Of a stretch of 64,000 bases of DNA, positions 1-10,039 are shown one piece after another. Made by a program: the position numbers and the translations under genes. How positions within the stretch are numbered: the stretch's first letter is position 1; the number at the start of each line of letters is the position of its first letter. Source of the DNA: Mrakia gelida (taxonomy: Eukaryota; Basidiomycota; Tremellomycetes; Cystofilobasidiales; Mrakiaceae); NCBI GenBank assembly GCA_024345305.1, contig BRON01000006.1:1054001-1118000 (forward strand). The letters are read 5' to 3'. Under the pieces are notes generated by a model. It was given only the letters and a program-made list of their open reading frames with translations. It was not told the DNA's origin and searched no databases.

Positions 1-810
1 GCCCTCATGCTCATCTTTCAAGCACTCCAAAGACCTTACCATGATCGACTCGCTTTCCTCTTCCTCGACCTCTGCTCTCCCCCCCCAACCTCCGCAACCC
101 GACAAGCCTCGCGTCGGCCCCTCGGTAACAGCAGGAACCGTCATCCTTAACTCTCCACCTGAAATACGATACGGATATTGTTCCGGTAAACACAGAGGAT
201 GATAGATTCTCCATCGTTTGAGAACTTTTGACTGCCAAAAGACCCGAATCGACCTTCTTGAAAGTGCCCAAGGAGGAGAGAGCGAGAGAAGGTAGCGGTG
301 TCGAAAGGTTTGTCTATGTCGGATCGCAAGGTGGGGAGGATGTGGGTGATTTCGAGGTCGGGCGAACGTGCAAGGTCGTGTAAGTATGTTTCTGCGTTGA
401 TGGTGAGGAGACAAGCGCTCAACCATCTCGTCCCCTTCGCTCTCTCGCCCTTCCAGAATAGCTGCCACCTCCCAGTTCTTCGCGGGACCCTTCTTCTTCC
501 CATCTCTTCTCTCCGGCTCCACTGAAGCGAACACCCACCTCCCCGTTAAATTGAACGTCACGCTCTTCACGTCCTCCACTCCTCTCCCTACCTTCCCCAC
601 TTGCTTCCCTTCGAGGTGCAGCAAGACTATGAACCCTTTGCCGGAGACAGCGATGATGTCGAGGGAGGGATGCTTGCACGTACAAGATGCGTCGGAGTCC
701 AAAGGGATACGTCGGTATTCCTAACCCCAGCGTCTAGACGTAGTTGCAATGAGAAGAGCCATTTCTGGGTCGGATATGAAGACCTTGGGGTGTTGAGTGA
801 AAGAGAATGC
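1..810 (-). pseudogene. 3' part of a WD40-like protein gene, interrupted
   Basis: The minus strand carries stretches with clear protein character. From about 815 to 690 it reads HPKVFISDPEMALLIAT, then an in-frame TAG, and the same frame runs on to about 440 with IIAVSGKGFIVLLHLEGKQ and NLTGRWVFASVE, which resembles beta-propeller blades. A second open frame (about 410-160) reads SNDGESIILCVYRNNIRI, and a third, acidic tail leaves the window at base 1. The frame changes may hide introns or may be real lesions; the in-frame TAG argues for decay. Copia element A1 sits immediately upstream at 882, and the first exon is probably the piece at 5723-5918 on the far side of it. I cannot name the family with confidence. 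Confidence 0.4.
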
Positions 811-881
811 GGGAGATCAAGTAATAGAGGTGTTGAGGCAGAATGAGGTGAAGACTAGCTAGTCAGAATCGACCGCGGGAG

Positions 882-1108
882 TGTTGTTGGGTCGTCCACT
901 TGAGCTTAGGGATGTCTGCAGGATGTGGTTCAAAGCTTGTTGTATAAAGCTAGCTACTCGAAAGGTTTATATACTATGGAAATGGTCACGTGATCTGAAG
1001 GTAGCTTACAAAGCTGTTTACGAAGAATGGTTACTAACAAGGGGACTGAACGAGACGCGTTACTAAGCTACTACGTAAGATCTCTCTGCGAGTCGCCACC
1101 TTCCAACA
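882..1108 (-). repeat. 3' LTR of copia A1
   Basis: 227 bases identical to 5496-5722. On the element's sense strand it runs from TGTTGGAAGG to CCCAACAACA. Target duplication GGGAG lies directly outside at 877-881. Confidence 0.95.
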
Positions 1109-1138
1109 CTCCCACTCGACGAGCTGAGAGTCCTTCCT

Positions 1139-4100
1139 TCATTTCCCCCTTTGCGGGTTTCCATCCATGTCTCCGCTGGTCTTTTGATCCACGCGCGAGG
1201 TTTCCTTCTGGATGTTGAGCGATTTCTTAAACCGTTCGAGCTTTTCGACTCCGAGAGCCTTGGTGAGGATGTCTGCCTGCATGTCCTCGGTGGGACAGTA
1301 GTTGAGCTTGATGAATCCTCTCTGTTGGGCCTCTCGTCCGTATTTGTACGCGACGTCGATGTGCTTGGTCTTCTCCGAGTGAGTACCGTTCTTGGTTGTT
1401 TCGATGGCTCCTTGGTTGTCTACGTTTACTGGGATCGATCCGGTGTCGTATCCGAGTTCAGCGAGGATCTTGGCGACCCACCTAAGGCTCCGGCATCCTG
1501 CGGAGAGAGCGATGTACTCTGCTTCAAGAGAAGAGAGACTGATTGCCTTTTGGCGTCGACTCGCCCAGATGACTGTGGATCCAAATACCTTGACGACGAA
1601 TCCTGTTGTTGATCGTCTTGATTCCGTGTCTCCGGCGTAGTCGGAGTCGGTCCATAGTTCTGCGATTGGAGCGTCCGAGTGTCCTCCAAGTTGAAGCGAC
1701 GTGTCTGCTGATCCTTGTAGGTATCGCATGACCTTCTTGACTGCTCCCCAGTGAACCCTTCTTGGGTCCGAGCTGAATTGGCTGAGAACTCCGACGGCGA
1801 AGGCGATGTCCGGTCGAGTGCAGACTTGGAGGTACATCAACGATCCCACCGCTTCGAGGTAGGGTACTCCGTCCAGCTTCTCTGATCCCGAATCCTCCGA
1901 TTGGACCGACTGTTGCCTAAAGTCGTCCATCGGAACCTTGTTTGATTTTGCGTCGACCATGTTGAATCGTTCGAGGACCGTTTGAACGTATCGTTTCTGG
2001 CTGAGGTCCATTGTCCCCGCCTTGCGGTCCCTCGTAACGTCGATTCCGAGGATGGTTCCTGGGTTGAGGTCTCCTCTGTCGTCGATCTTGAATTCCTTCT
2101 GGATCTCCGTCATGACCCACTCCAAATCCTCCTTGTCTCCTGCGGCGACGAAGTCGTCAACGTACTGGACCAGCATGATCCGTCGTCCCTTCCTATGCCC
2201 TATGTAGATGCAAGAGTCCGCTTCGAGTGGATGGAGATTGAGTTGAGTTTGAAAGAACTTTGAGGAGTGATTGTAGAACGCGAGTGGCGATTGTTTGAGT
2301 CCGTATAGGGCCTTGAGGAGATGCGCGACGAGTTTCTTCTTGTCGGCTCCCTTTTGTTCGTACCCTGTTGGCTGTTCCATGAAGACCGTTTCGACTAGGT
2401 CTGCTGTGAGGAACGCCGTCTTGAAGTCTCCTTGGACTAGATCGAGATCCTCCGATGCTGCGATGGCGAGGACGATCCTGAGTGAGTTGAGCTTTGATAC
2501 CGGTGCGTACGTCTCGACGTAGTCGACTCCTTCTTGCTGACTGAATCCCTTGGCGACCCATCTGGCTTTGAAGCGAGTAATCCTCCCGTCGGCTCCTTTC
2601 TTGAGCGCGTAGACCCAGCGACCTCCGACCGTTTTTGATCCTGAGGGTAGCTCCGTGAGTTCAAAGACTCCGTTCCCTTCCATCGACACCATCTCTTCGT
2701 CCATCGCTTCCCTCCAGAAGTATGCGTGCTCCGACGCCATGGCTTCTCCGTATGTATTTGGGACGGAGGGTGGTGGAAGATCCTCGAGTTTGGGTTGCGT
2801 CGCTTGAGCGTGTCCGGCGAAGTCCTCCGAAATGAAGTCGGTGATGTCGTAGTCTGTCTGGACAAATCTTGCCGAGTCTCCTGTTCCTGTGAGAGGTTTC
2901 TTGTGCCGTTGACCTCGTCCGTAGCTCCCACTCAAATCGACAGCCGGTTCATCGATGATGGGCTCGTAAGTGTAGGAGTGCTTGACGCGTGATGGGTTGG
3001 GTTTCCTTGCCTCGGTCTCCCTGACCGGGTCTTGTTGGTTGGACTTGAGTAGGTGCTGTTCCTCTCCTTTGTCCTCCTCTAGTTCCTTCTCTTCTTCTTC
3101 CTCCTCCTTGTGGTCCTCCTTGATTCCGGCTTGTCCCATTCCTGGTAGCTCCACCGTCTGGTGGACTCCACGTGTTTCGTCGAAGATAACGTCCCGAGAA
3201 TGAAGGATCGACCGCTTGGGGTCTCCATGGACTTGAAGTCGATAGGCCTTCTTCCCGTTGAGATCGCCGTATCCGAGGAAGATGCACTTGATGCTCTTGG
3301 GTTGATGCTTGATCTTTTGAAGGTTGAGCGCGTAAGCGAGAGCTCCGAACGTCCGCATTGCAGTGAGGTCGGGCTTCCTTTTGTAGTAGGCTTGGTAGGG
3401 GGTTTGAGAGTTGACTGAGGATGAGGGAATGCGGTTGATTGTGTATGTGGCGTAGTTCATGGCTTCCGCCCAGTAGGATCCGTCGAGGTCCCTCGCGTCT
3501 CGTAGCGCGCAGGTGATCTTCTCCTCGATGGTTCGCATTCCTCGTTCGGCCTTGCCGTTTTGTTGCGGTGTGTGTGGGATAGTCGTTTCCTTGGTGATTC
3601 CTTCGTCCCGGAGATAGAACTCGTAGTCCTTCGACGTGTATTCCCCACCGTTGTCTGACCTGATCCGTTTGACGACGTGATTGGTCCTTTTCTCCTCCCT
3701 TTTCCTCCAGGTGATGAATGTTGCCAGTGTTTCCGACTTCCTCTTCAATGCGAACGACCAGTGGTAGTTGCTGAAGTCGTCCCAGATCGTCATCATGTAA
3801 CGCATTCCTTGAGCCGAGGCGATTGGCATCGGTCCGGCGAGATCCGTGTGGACGAGTTCGAGAGGTGAAGTGGTTTTGGTGGTGGAGGTGGGGAATGGAG
3901 TTCGATGTTGTTTCCCTTCGACGCAAGGTACGCAGATCCTTTCCTTGAATCCGATGATGTCCTTTTTGGTGAAGGTTGGTAGGAGCTTCTGACGAGACAA
4001 CTCCTCCATGGCGGAGATAGAAGCGTGACCGAGCCGGCGATGAAGGACCTCGATCTTGTCGACTCCTGTTGCCGCGAGTGCTACGTCTTCTCCTCCTGAG

Positions 4101-5446
4101 CCGACTCCCTTGAAGTCGCTCACGTCCAGCATGTAGAGGTTCTTCGACACCTCTTTTCCCTCCATGAACAGCGATCCGTCTCGAAGGAACTGGCATCGCT
4201 TGTTGGTTTGGGTTGTCCCCTTGCTGGGGAACCTGGTCTCGACTCCTTTGTTACCGAGTTGACCGATACTGATGAGGTTGCTGAACCCTGGGATGTGGTA
4301 TACGTCGGAGATGGTGAAGGCCTTCCTTGATCCTTTCACGGTGGTCTGGAGGTGGATGGAGCCGATGCCGAGGATCTGAACGATTGATCCGTTGGCCGTC
4401 GTGACCGTTCCGTTGTGCGCCTTGTATGTTACGAAGCGTTCCCGGTCCCCGACGATGTGGTTTGATGCTCCACTATCGGCGATGTATCCATGCTTGGTTT
4501 GAGCGAAGAGCGCTTGGGCCGACGTCGCGATGTCGGATCCTGCTTGAAGACCGTAGTCTACGAGGTGCGCCTCTTCCCTATCCTTCCAGTTCCCCTTGTT
4601 CTCCTTCTTCCCCTTCCCGAACTTCCTTCCCTTTCCACCTTGTCCCTGCCCCGTGGGCTTTCCTCCATTCAACTCCCAGCACTCCGACTTGAAGTGTCCG
4701 ACCTTGTTGCACTGATGGCACTTGGCGGTCCTCTTGTCGACAAGGAGGGCTGTTTCCTTCGACGATGAAGTACCGGTCGGTTTGAGGGACTCGTGAGTCC
4801 TTACGTGGATGAGGAGGGATGTGGCGACGGCGGTTGGGTTGAGTTCTTGTTTTGATTCTTGTGCCTGGAGCGTTTGGTGTTGAATGAATTGTTCGAGTGA
4901 TGCGGGTAATCCACTGAGGAAGAACATTGTGCTCATCCTGTCTGGGATGTTGAGGCCGAGAGCTGACATGTCGTCGATGATCCTTTGGAATTCGTCGATG
5001 TACTCCTGTACTGGTTCTCCCTCCTCCATCTTGAGGTCCCTCATCCTTCGGATGGCCATGACCTCTCCCGCTCCTCCTTCCACCTTGTGAGTCTTCCTCA
5101 GAAGATCCCATGCCTCCTTTGCGTGTTTGCAGTTCCGGATCCGAGGTAGTTCTCGGTCGCTGACCGCCATTTGAATCCTGTGGAGCGCGAACTCGTCCAT
5201 ATGGTCCCATTCTTCGATGTCCTTGACGTTGTTCTGCTGCTTCACGACCTCTTGTCCGGTGGTGTCCTTTTCCATAATTTCCGGGGTGAGGTTGGGCCTG
5301 GTTTTCGTACCGAGGACGACGGGCTTGATTCCTGCTTCTCCAAAAGCGATCTCCATCCTTACTGACCACGTCTCGTAGTTGGTACCATCGAGAGCAGTGA
5401 GTTTGAACAGCTTGTGATCCAGCTTCTTGGAGTAGTTGCTTGACAT
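1139..5446 (-). CDS. copia Gag-Pol polyprotein (A1)
   Basis: A single 1435-residue frame starting at the ATG 50 bases inside the 5' LTR. Domains in order: Gag (from about residue 20, NYETWSVRMEIAFG), zinc knuckle CHQCNKVGHFKSEC (about 243-256), aspartic protease with DSGAS (about 325), the pre-integrase region (LHRRLGHAS), zinc-binding CVPCVEGKQH, integrase core (VHTDLAGPM, SDNGGEY, HTPQQNGKAERG), reverse transcriptase (YVDD in VQYVDDFVAAG) and RNase H (WTDSDYAGD, SSLEAEYIALSAG). The order protease-integrase-RT-RNase H defines Ty1/copia. Every catalytic motif I looked for is present, so the protein could be functional. Residue numbers are approximate. Overlapping frames of up to 415 residues inside it are shadows. 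Confidence 0.97.
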   Translation of the reverse strand: MSSNYSKKLDHKLFKLTALDGTNYETWSVRMEIAFGEAGIKPVVLGTKTRPNLTPEIMEKDTTGQEVVKQQNNVKDIEEWDHMDEFALHRIQMAVSDRELPRIRNCKHAKEAWDLLRKTHKVEGGAGEVMAIRRMRDLKMEEGEPVQEYIDEFQRIIDDMSALGLNIPDRMSTMFFLSGLPASLEQFIQHQTLQAQESKQELNPTAVATSLLIHVRTHESLKPTGTSSSKETALLVDKRTAKCHQCNKVGHFKSECWELNGGKPTGQGQGGKGRKFGKGKKENKGNWKDREEAHLVDYGLQAGSDIATSAQALFAQTKHGYIADSGASNHIVGDRERFVTYKAHNGTVTTANGSIVQILGIGSIHLQTTVKGSRKAFTISDVYHIPGFSNLISIGQLGNKGVETRFPSKGTTQTNKRCQFLRDGSLFMEGKEVSKNLYMLDVSDFKGVGSGGEDVALAATGVDKIEVLHRRLGHASISAMEELSRQKLLPTFTKKDIIGFKERICVPCVEGKQHRTPFPTSTTKTTSPLELVHTDLAGPMPIASAQGMRYMMTIWDDFSNYHWSFALKRKSETLATFITWRKREEKRTNHVVKRIRSDNGGEYTSKDYEFYLRDEGITKETTIPHTPQQNGKAERGMRTIEEKITCALRDARDLDGSYWAEAMNYATYTINRIPSSSVNSQTPYQAYYKRKPDLTAMRTFGALAYALNLQKIKHQPKSIKCIFLGYGDLNGKKAYRLQVHGDPKRSILHSRDVIFDETRGVHQTVELPGMGQAGIKEDHKEEEEEEKELEEDKGEEQHLLKSNQQDPVRETEARKPNPSRVKHSYTYEPIIDEPAVDLSGSYGRGQRHKKPLTGTGDSARFVQTDYDITDFISEDFAGHAQATQPKLEDLPPPSVPNTYGEAMASEHAYFWREAMDEEMVSMEGNGVFELTELPSGSKTVGGRWVYALKKGADGRITRFKARWVAKGFSQQEGVDYVETYAPVSKLNSLRIVLAIAASEDLDLVQGDFKTAFLTADLVETVFMEQPTGYEQKGADKKKLVAHLLKALYGLKQSPLAFYNHSSKFFQTQLNLHPLEADSCIYIGHRKGRRIMLVQYVDDFVAAGDKEDLEWVMTEIQKEFKIDDRGDLNPGTILGIDVTRDRKAGTMDLSQKRYVQTVLERFNMVDAKSNKVPMDDFRQQSVQSEDSGSEKLDGVPYLEAVGSLMYLQVCTRPDIAFAVGVLSQFSSDPRRVHWGAVKKVMRYLQGSADTSLQLGGHSDAPIAELWTDSDYAGDTESRRSTTGFVVKVFGSTVIWASRRQKAISLSSLEAEYIALSAGCRSLRWVAKILAELGYDTGSIPVNVDNQGAIETTKNGTHSEKTKHIDVAYKYGREAQQRGFIKLNYCPTEDMQADILTKALGVEKLERFKKSLNIQKETSRVDQKTSGDMDGNPQRGK

Positions 5447-5495
5447 GACGAAGGATTGTTGCTTAGCGAGTGGTGGCGAACTGGTGCTGATAACG

Positions 5496-5722
5496 TGTTG
5501 TTGGGTCGTCCACTTGAGCTTAGGGATGTCTGCAGGATGTGGTTCAAAGCTTGTTGTATAAAGCTAGCTACTCGAAAGGTTTATATACTATGGAAATGGT
5601 CACGTGATCTGAAGGTAGCTTACAAAGCTGTTTACGAAGAATGGTTACTAACAAGGGGACTGAACGAGACGCGTTACTAAGCTACTACGTAAGATCTCTC
5701 TGCGAGTCGCCACCTTCCAACA
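5496..5722 (-). repeat. 5' LTR of copia A1
   Basis: Identical to the 3' LTR at 882-1108. The sense strand contains GTATATAAACC (around 5579-5589), a good TATA box for the element's promoter. Target duplication GGGAG follows at 5723-5727. Confidence 0.95.
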
Positions 5723-5918
5723 GGGAGGAGGAAAGCTTCAGCGACAAGTGACGCTGGGACAACCATCGTGCTGCAGCCTCGTCGTTTGTTAGCAGAGGAG
5801 TGGGGCTCTCTCTTCCGGTGGTGATGAGATCTGCGTCCAAGAGGAGCAGGGGTTGTCGGAAGGTCGGTCTGCTTCCTGACGAGGACGCGACAATCGTGTC
5901 CGAGTCTCGACTATGCAT
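5723..5918 (-). CDS. likely 5' exon of the gene interrupted by copia A1
   Basis: An ATG at 5918 on the minus strand opens a frame with ordinary protein composition (motifs SDTIVASSSGSRPTFRQ, LLLLDADLITTGRES and NDEAAARWLSQRHLSLK) that reaches the right edge of copia element A1. If the element and one copy of its GGGAG target duplication are removed, the frame runs a few codons into the sequence left of the element and then meets a stop, or a weak splice donor. It is therefore plausibly the first exon of the gene at 1-810. The AKR7-type gene ends about 220 bases upstream on the same strand. No domain is recognised. Confidence 0.35.
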
Positions 5919-6139
5919 TCTCTTTCCAGGTCCGGCTCAACTTGAAGGATGAACTTATCAGGTTCTTTCATTGGCGATTTCCTCAATAACTTCAAGGCCG
6001 ACACAAACTCTCAACTCGGCTTAAACACGCTTTACAGATATCTCCAGACTCATACATCATCTCCAGCCACGAAAAGAAAAAGGAGAATCAAAAACAGGAG
6101 ACCCGTTGTTGACGACAGCCTAGTCGCTCTGTTTCTGCT

Positions 6140-8057
6140 TCAGCGATGATACGACGGCGCAACATCTTTAACAAGTTCCCAGGCCTCGTCGATTCTGAAA
6201 GGAAGAACAAAGTCAGACCCTGAGCGTAGAGACTCTCTGCTGAGAAAAGAGTGAAGATCGAAGGAGCTGACTTTTGGACGACCGACGTGTCGAGAGGTCC
6301 TGCCTCAAGAGCTTCGAGGTTCCCCTCGAGCTGCTTCACACTCGAGGCTCCGATAAGCTGTCGATAACGAGAGAACAGTAGTATGGTCAGCAATGATCCG
6401 CTGAGATGAGAAAAGACGCTAGAACTACACGCTTACCACTCGATCTCCAAGAGCAGGATCCAAAACGGAGTGATGCTCGATCCATCGAAAGACGAGGGTG
6501 GGCATGCTGATCGAGGCAATCTTAGCAGCCTAAAAGTTGTTCGGAACGTCAAAGAGGGGTCAATCAGCTCGCCGGACATGGAGACGCCAAGTAACAACCA
6601 AAAGGTCTGGAACGCGGCGTAAAACTGACCTCGTCCATCTTTGCCGAAGCTGCAAAGTACTCTGGCTTCCAATACATTTCTCGAAAAGATTTTCCAATGC
6701 TATTAAAATGAGGTCAGAGGGAAAGTGAGGACAGGGTCGAGAGAGAATGGAAAAAGATGGCGTCAAACTCACCTCGAATGGGGGTCGAAACGGGATCCTG
6801 CTTTGCTTTCGTCGTCCTCAGTCTTGAGACCACCGAGGAAGCCTCCCAAAAGCCTGAAACCAAAGTCACAGGATAAAGATGCCTACTCGTCGGAATGTTG
6901 TAAGGGAAAGACGTACTGGTTGAACGCCTGAAGATAAAACAGGAAGGGTTGTCAGTCGTGGCCCTTCGAAGTGAAGTCGAAACAGAAAAGTAGACTGACC
7001 ACAAGCGACATACCGTGTTTTCGAAGCACGAAAAGAAGTTCGGGTTCAATTTGACGAGCAAGAGGAGAGTAGGGACCTTCGTAGACGCTAGGTCGAAGCC
7101 AGTTGTTGTCCTTGCCGAGCTCGACGATCACGTCGACCTCGTCGACACGGTAGTTCGAAAGTCCTAATCGCTCGAACTTTCCTTCTTTGTGAAGCTGGTC
7201 GAGCGATGAAAACGTCTGTCATTCAAAAGAAGAAAGGAGCTTAGTTGAGACCGCGGAAGGAAAGAAGGAGAAGAAGAAGCATGCGTACCTCCGAAAACGA
7301 AACCTCTCGGTCAGGAGCATGAAGATAGAAAAGAGGAACACTATTGACTTTAAGAGCTTTGAGTGATGCCTGTTTCGTCGATGAGGAGTCAATTCAATCC
7401 CTCTGTCGAAGGGCTGGGAGGAACAGGGGAGCTTACAACTAAGGAAGCTCGCCTGGATTACGAAACACAAAACGAACGAACAACGCGTCAAGCGTCGAGG
7501 GAAGAGGACGAAGGGAAAAACCAAGACTTACAGGCTTTCGGATGAGTGCGTATACCCGTCCAACACTCCAAATCTAGCGCTAGGCAAGGATTTCGTATGG
7601 ACCGAGAAGCCCTGACTGAAGAGAGATAATTACTCAGCTGAACCAGGTCACCAAAGTCAGCGAGCAAGTTTCCTCTCCTCACCGAGCAGCACCCAGATTG
7701 CCGAGCATGCTCTCAGAACTTCCATCCCGGTAACTAGATAACAAGATCAGACTATGTCAGTAAACGTGAACTCGAAGGAAGAAGAGGAAAGGACCCACTG
7801 TCGGGAAGTATCAAGCTCCAAAACATCGTGACTTTAAGACGTTGAGAATATCTTGAGCGTCTTTGAAAGATGATAGTCCTTCGAGTTCAGCGGTGAGTTG
7901 GCGAAGGCCCGCGCACTTGGGGAAGGGAAGAAAGAAGAAGGCGGAGGAAGGAGGGACGAGATGGCTTGCGATCAAAGTCAGTCAGGGTTCGCGATCAAAA
8001 ACAGCGATAGGAAGAGGCTCGTACGCCATAGATCACTGGAACTCGGGGAGTGGGCAT
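6140..8057 (-). CDS. AKR7-type aldo/keto reductase
   Basis: A spliced minus-strand gene for an NADPH-dependent aldehyde/ketone reductase of the aflatoxin-aldehyde-reductase (AKR7) type, cytosolic by family. It starts at ATG 8057 (MPTPRVPVIYG), with a donor near 8024 and the next exon at 7915. Matching blocks follow in order: RQLTAELEGLSSFKDAQDIL; HDVLELDTSR; YRDGSSESMLGNLGAAR; HTKSLPSARFGVLDGYTH; ALKVNSVPLFYLHAPDREVS; LHKEGKFERLGLSNYRV and YEGPYSPLARQIEPELL; a tiny exon AFNQ; LLGGFLGGLKTEDDESKAG; VYWKPEYFAASAKMDE; MPTLVFRWIEHHSVLD; LIGASSVKQLEGNLEALEAG; and a last exon DEAWELVKDVAPSYHR ending at TGA 6142-6140. About eleven short introns. Between LNVLKS and HDVLELD (about 7826) the frame shifts by one base, which could be a lesion, a sequencing error or unusual splicing. 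The rest looks intact. Confidence 0.88.
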
Positions 8058-8159
8058 GATGTCGTGAGAAGAGTGAAGGAGAGAAGTGGTAGGGTGCGAA
8101 AAGAAGACGACCGTTAGCGAGGTAAAGTGATTTGGTGGAAATAGGTTGCGGGCGGACAG

Positions 8160-8447
8160 GACGGTCGACAGAAATGACCGGTTATATGGACCACGGTCGA
8201 AGGCAGCGGAATCGGTCGGCGAAGAGGTGACTAGCGGACGATGAAAGTGTCTTGAGGCGAGGCCAGATCAACTGCGAAGAGAGAAGGACATAGCCTTGAG
8301 AAAGACGGTCGAGTTGTTCGAAAGAGCGACCGAAGCTGACTTTTTTCTCCTTCCTCCGTTTCTCGACGTTGACTTTAGGCGTGGAAGCATATAGATCACT
8401 GAGAGGGCCTTCAACTACTCCTCTTGTTCCTTTGAGACGCTGAGCTG
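8160..8447. other. intergenic, likely AKR7 promoter region
   Basis: About 290 bases upstream of the AKR7 start. I see no convincing coding sequence or repeat here. Confidence 0.4.
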
Positions 8448-8489
8448 ATGACGAGTTTTAAAGCAGAACGAGAAACAGAGAGGAATCGA

Positions 8490-8690
8490 TCAAACGCACT
8501 ATCTCCCCTCATGTACCTCATGGTCTGCACTCGACCAGACCTCGCCTATCCAGTAGGAGTCATCAGCAGATTCAGCAGCGACCCCCAAGCTATCCTTTGG
8601 GCAGCGATCGATCGGATGGTTCGCTACATCGCAGGGACGAAGAGCCACGGACTCACCCTCGGAGGGAATGTCTTCCGAGCTCAAGTCGAG
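8490..8690 (+). pseudogene. copia RT/RNase H relic
   Basis: The plus strand encodes PLMYLMVCTRPDLAYPVGV, ISRFSSDPQAILWAAIDR and RYIAGTKSHGLTLGG. This corresponds to the stretch after the RT catalytic motif in A1 (LMYLQVCTRPDIAFAVGV). It is truncated at both ends and comes from a different copia lineage than A1/A2. Confidence 0.8.
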
Positions 8691-8759
8691 AGAGAATTTG
8701 CACTCTGAAGCTTCTTCCTTTTTACTGGACATACTGGAGCTACGCCTCGACGACCTCAG

Positions 8760-8905
8760 CTCTTTGCATACGAGAAAATCGGCCTTGAGTATACAGGGCA
8801 GCTGAAAGAGAGAGGATTGAGCTGCTCCGAAAAGAACTCGCGGAAGTGAGCTCGAGCTTACCATCTCCTTCGTTTTGAGGTACCTCTCGAGAGATTAGTT
8901 CTCTA
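8760..8905 (-). repeat. 3' part of palindromic element F (copy F4)
   Basis: In reverse orientation this matches 58590-58740 and 63060-63190, with shared blocks CCTCAAAACGAAGGAGA, TTCCGCGAGTTCTTTTC and TGTATACTCAA. The palindromic head seen in the other copies is missing here. Confidence 0.6.
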
Positions 8906-8919
8906 CAGTGCCAATATTT

Positions 8920-9250
8920 TTGTTGTAGGCAGCTGATGTCGTAGATCTTCTCGACTCCTTGGAATGCGGCGTCCGCGATGGGTTTGGTAGGAGCTTCGAT
9001 GACGAAGTCGTCGACGTAGATGGTCATCGCGACACGTCGACCGTCTCTCCATCCCGTGTAGAGGCAGCAGTCGGCGAAGGACGCGACCAATTCCATCTTC
9101 TCGAGGTTTGCTGAAAAATAAGTGTGAGAGGCTCGGGCTGACTGAGGGAGACCGTAGCTTGCTCCGTGGACTTCGAGGACGATTGGTTCTCCGTACTCGT
9201 CTGTGCTGAATCCGGGAGGAGGTTTCATGGAGACCGGTTCCTCCAGCAGG
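8920..9250 (-). pseudogene. copia reverse transcriptase relic
   Basis: The minus strand reads EEPVSMKPPPGFSTDEYG, VHGASYGLPQSAR, SADCCLYTGWRDGRR-like residues and MTIYVDDFVIEAPT, the RT palm with its YVDD motif. It is a third copia lineage and is truncated on both sides. Confidence 0.8.
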
Positions 9251-9434
9251 CTCAAGCAACTTCGTCATCCTGAGAGGCGTTGGTCTAAAGGAAGAGAGAC
9301 AGGAGAGAAGGCGGGAGGTAGAGGTGAGTTCGCGGGTTTTCCTGCTTTCACCACCACTTTTTTCCTTCTGGGAGGGCGATGAGGGAAGCAGCGTATCCAG
9401 CGGCGGTGGCATCGGCGAGGAGAGGGTCGACGTT

Positions 9435-9580
9435 TCGTTTGTGAGGGCTGAGATCGTCTCGTCCGCCGCCAGAGCACTCCTGAGCGAGCTCTTCCAGGTA
9501 ATGAAGTTCGATCCGTCGGGCTCGAGCTGGTTCCTGCCTCCTGAGGTGAGTAGCTTGATGTATTGGGTGCTGGGCGCCAT
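9435..9580 (-). pseudogene. copia Gag N-terminal relic
   Basis: From ATG 9580 the minus strand reads MAPSTQYIKLLTSGGRNQ, then LEPDGSNFITWKSSLRSAL. This corresponds to the Gag start of copia elements (compare NYETWSVRMEIAF in A1). The frame degenerates within about 50 codons. Confidence 0.6.
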
Positions 9581-9788
9581 GATGGGAGAGACGATGGAGA
9601 GGTTTAGGTAGTCGAGCGGGAGTTGGACGAAGTGGAAGGGAAGAAGAGCAGGGAGGTGGTCGAGCTCGAGGGAGGGAAGGAGGGAAGGAAGGACGGAGGA
9701 CGTCGTGGAGGTTCTGGTGCTGGTATCCTTCGATGGGGAAGGTTGGTTGGTTCCTGGTTATTGCTCTCAAGCAACCAGACTCTTAATC

Positions 9789-10031
9789 TATGAAGATGTA
9801 AGGTCTAGCGTCTGGTTCGATCTGGAGAGAGAAAGAAGGACTCGTGAGACGCTAGCTTGGTGGTCAAGATGTAGACGAGAGTAAGAAGGGAGGAGAGGGA
9901 AGTGAAAAAGGTTAAGGGAATAAGGCAGTGTGCGAAGAGAGAGAGAGCTAGCGAGATTAGAAACTAGAGGAGCGAGATCAACAACCTATTCTACTGTAGA
10001 AAAGAAAGAAAGAGATACGCAAATCTTCACA
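9789..10031 (-). repeat. LTR-like repeat E, intron-less copy E1
   Basis: 243 bases almost identical to the outer parts of E2 (36404-36800). It begins TATGAAGATG and ends AATCTTCACA on the plus strand. E2 carries two extra GT-AG segments (71 and 70 bases on the minus strand) and a 13-base simple-sequence insertion; subtracting these from 397 gives exactly 243. No flanking target duplication is visible (left TAATC, right GGAAA). Confidence 0.85.
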
Positions 10032-10039
10032 GGAAAGGG

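Larger units (their letters stand above)
882..5722 (-). mobile_element. Ty1/copia LTR retrotransposon A1, full length
   Basis: A complete copia-type element on the minus strand: two identical 227-base LTRs (882-1108 and 5496-5722), one uninterrupted Gag-Pol frame, and a perfect 5-base target duplication GGGAG at 877-881 and 5723-5727. Just inside the 5' LTR the minus strand reads CGTTATCAGCACC, the probable primer-binding site. Just inside the 3' LTR it reads GAGTGGGAG, the probable polypurine tract. Identical LTRs and an open frame point to a very recent insertion and possibly an active element. It is nearly identical to A2 at 37212-42058, but the LTR pairs of the two elements differ from each other by small changes including 3 bases of length. 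Confidence 0.97.

Noticed and set aside
2949..4196. 415-codon minus-strand frame (and its twin at 39282-40529)
   Set aside because: Arg/His-rich shadow of the copia Gag-Pol frame; the true frame has all the domains.
4578..5369. 263-codon frame overlapping copia Gag
   Set aside because: Out-of-frame shadow of Gag with no recognisable features; repeated in A2 because the DNA is the same.
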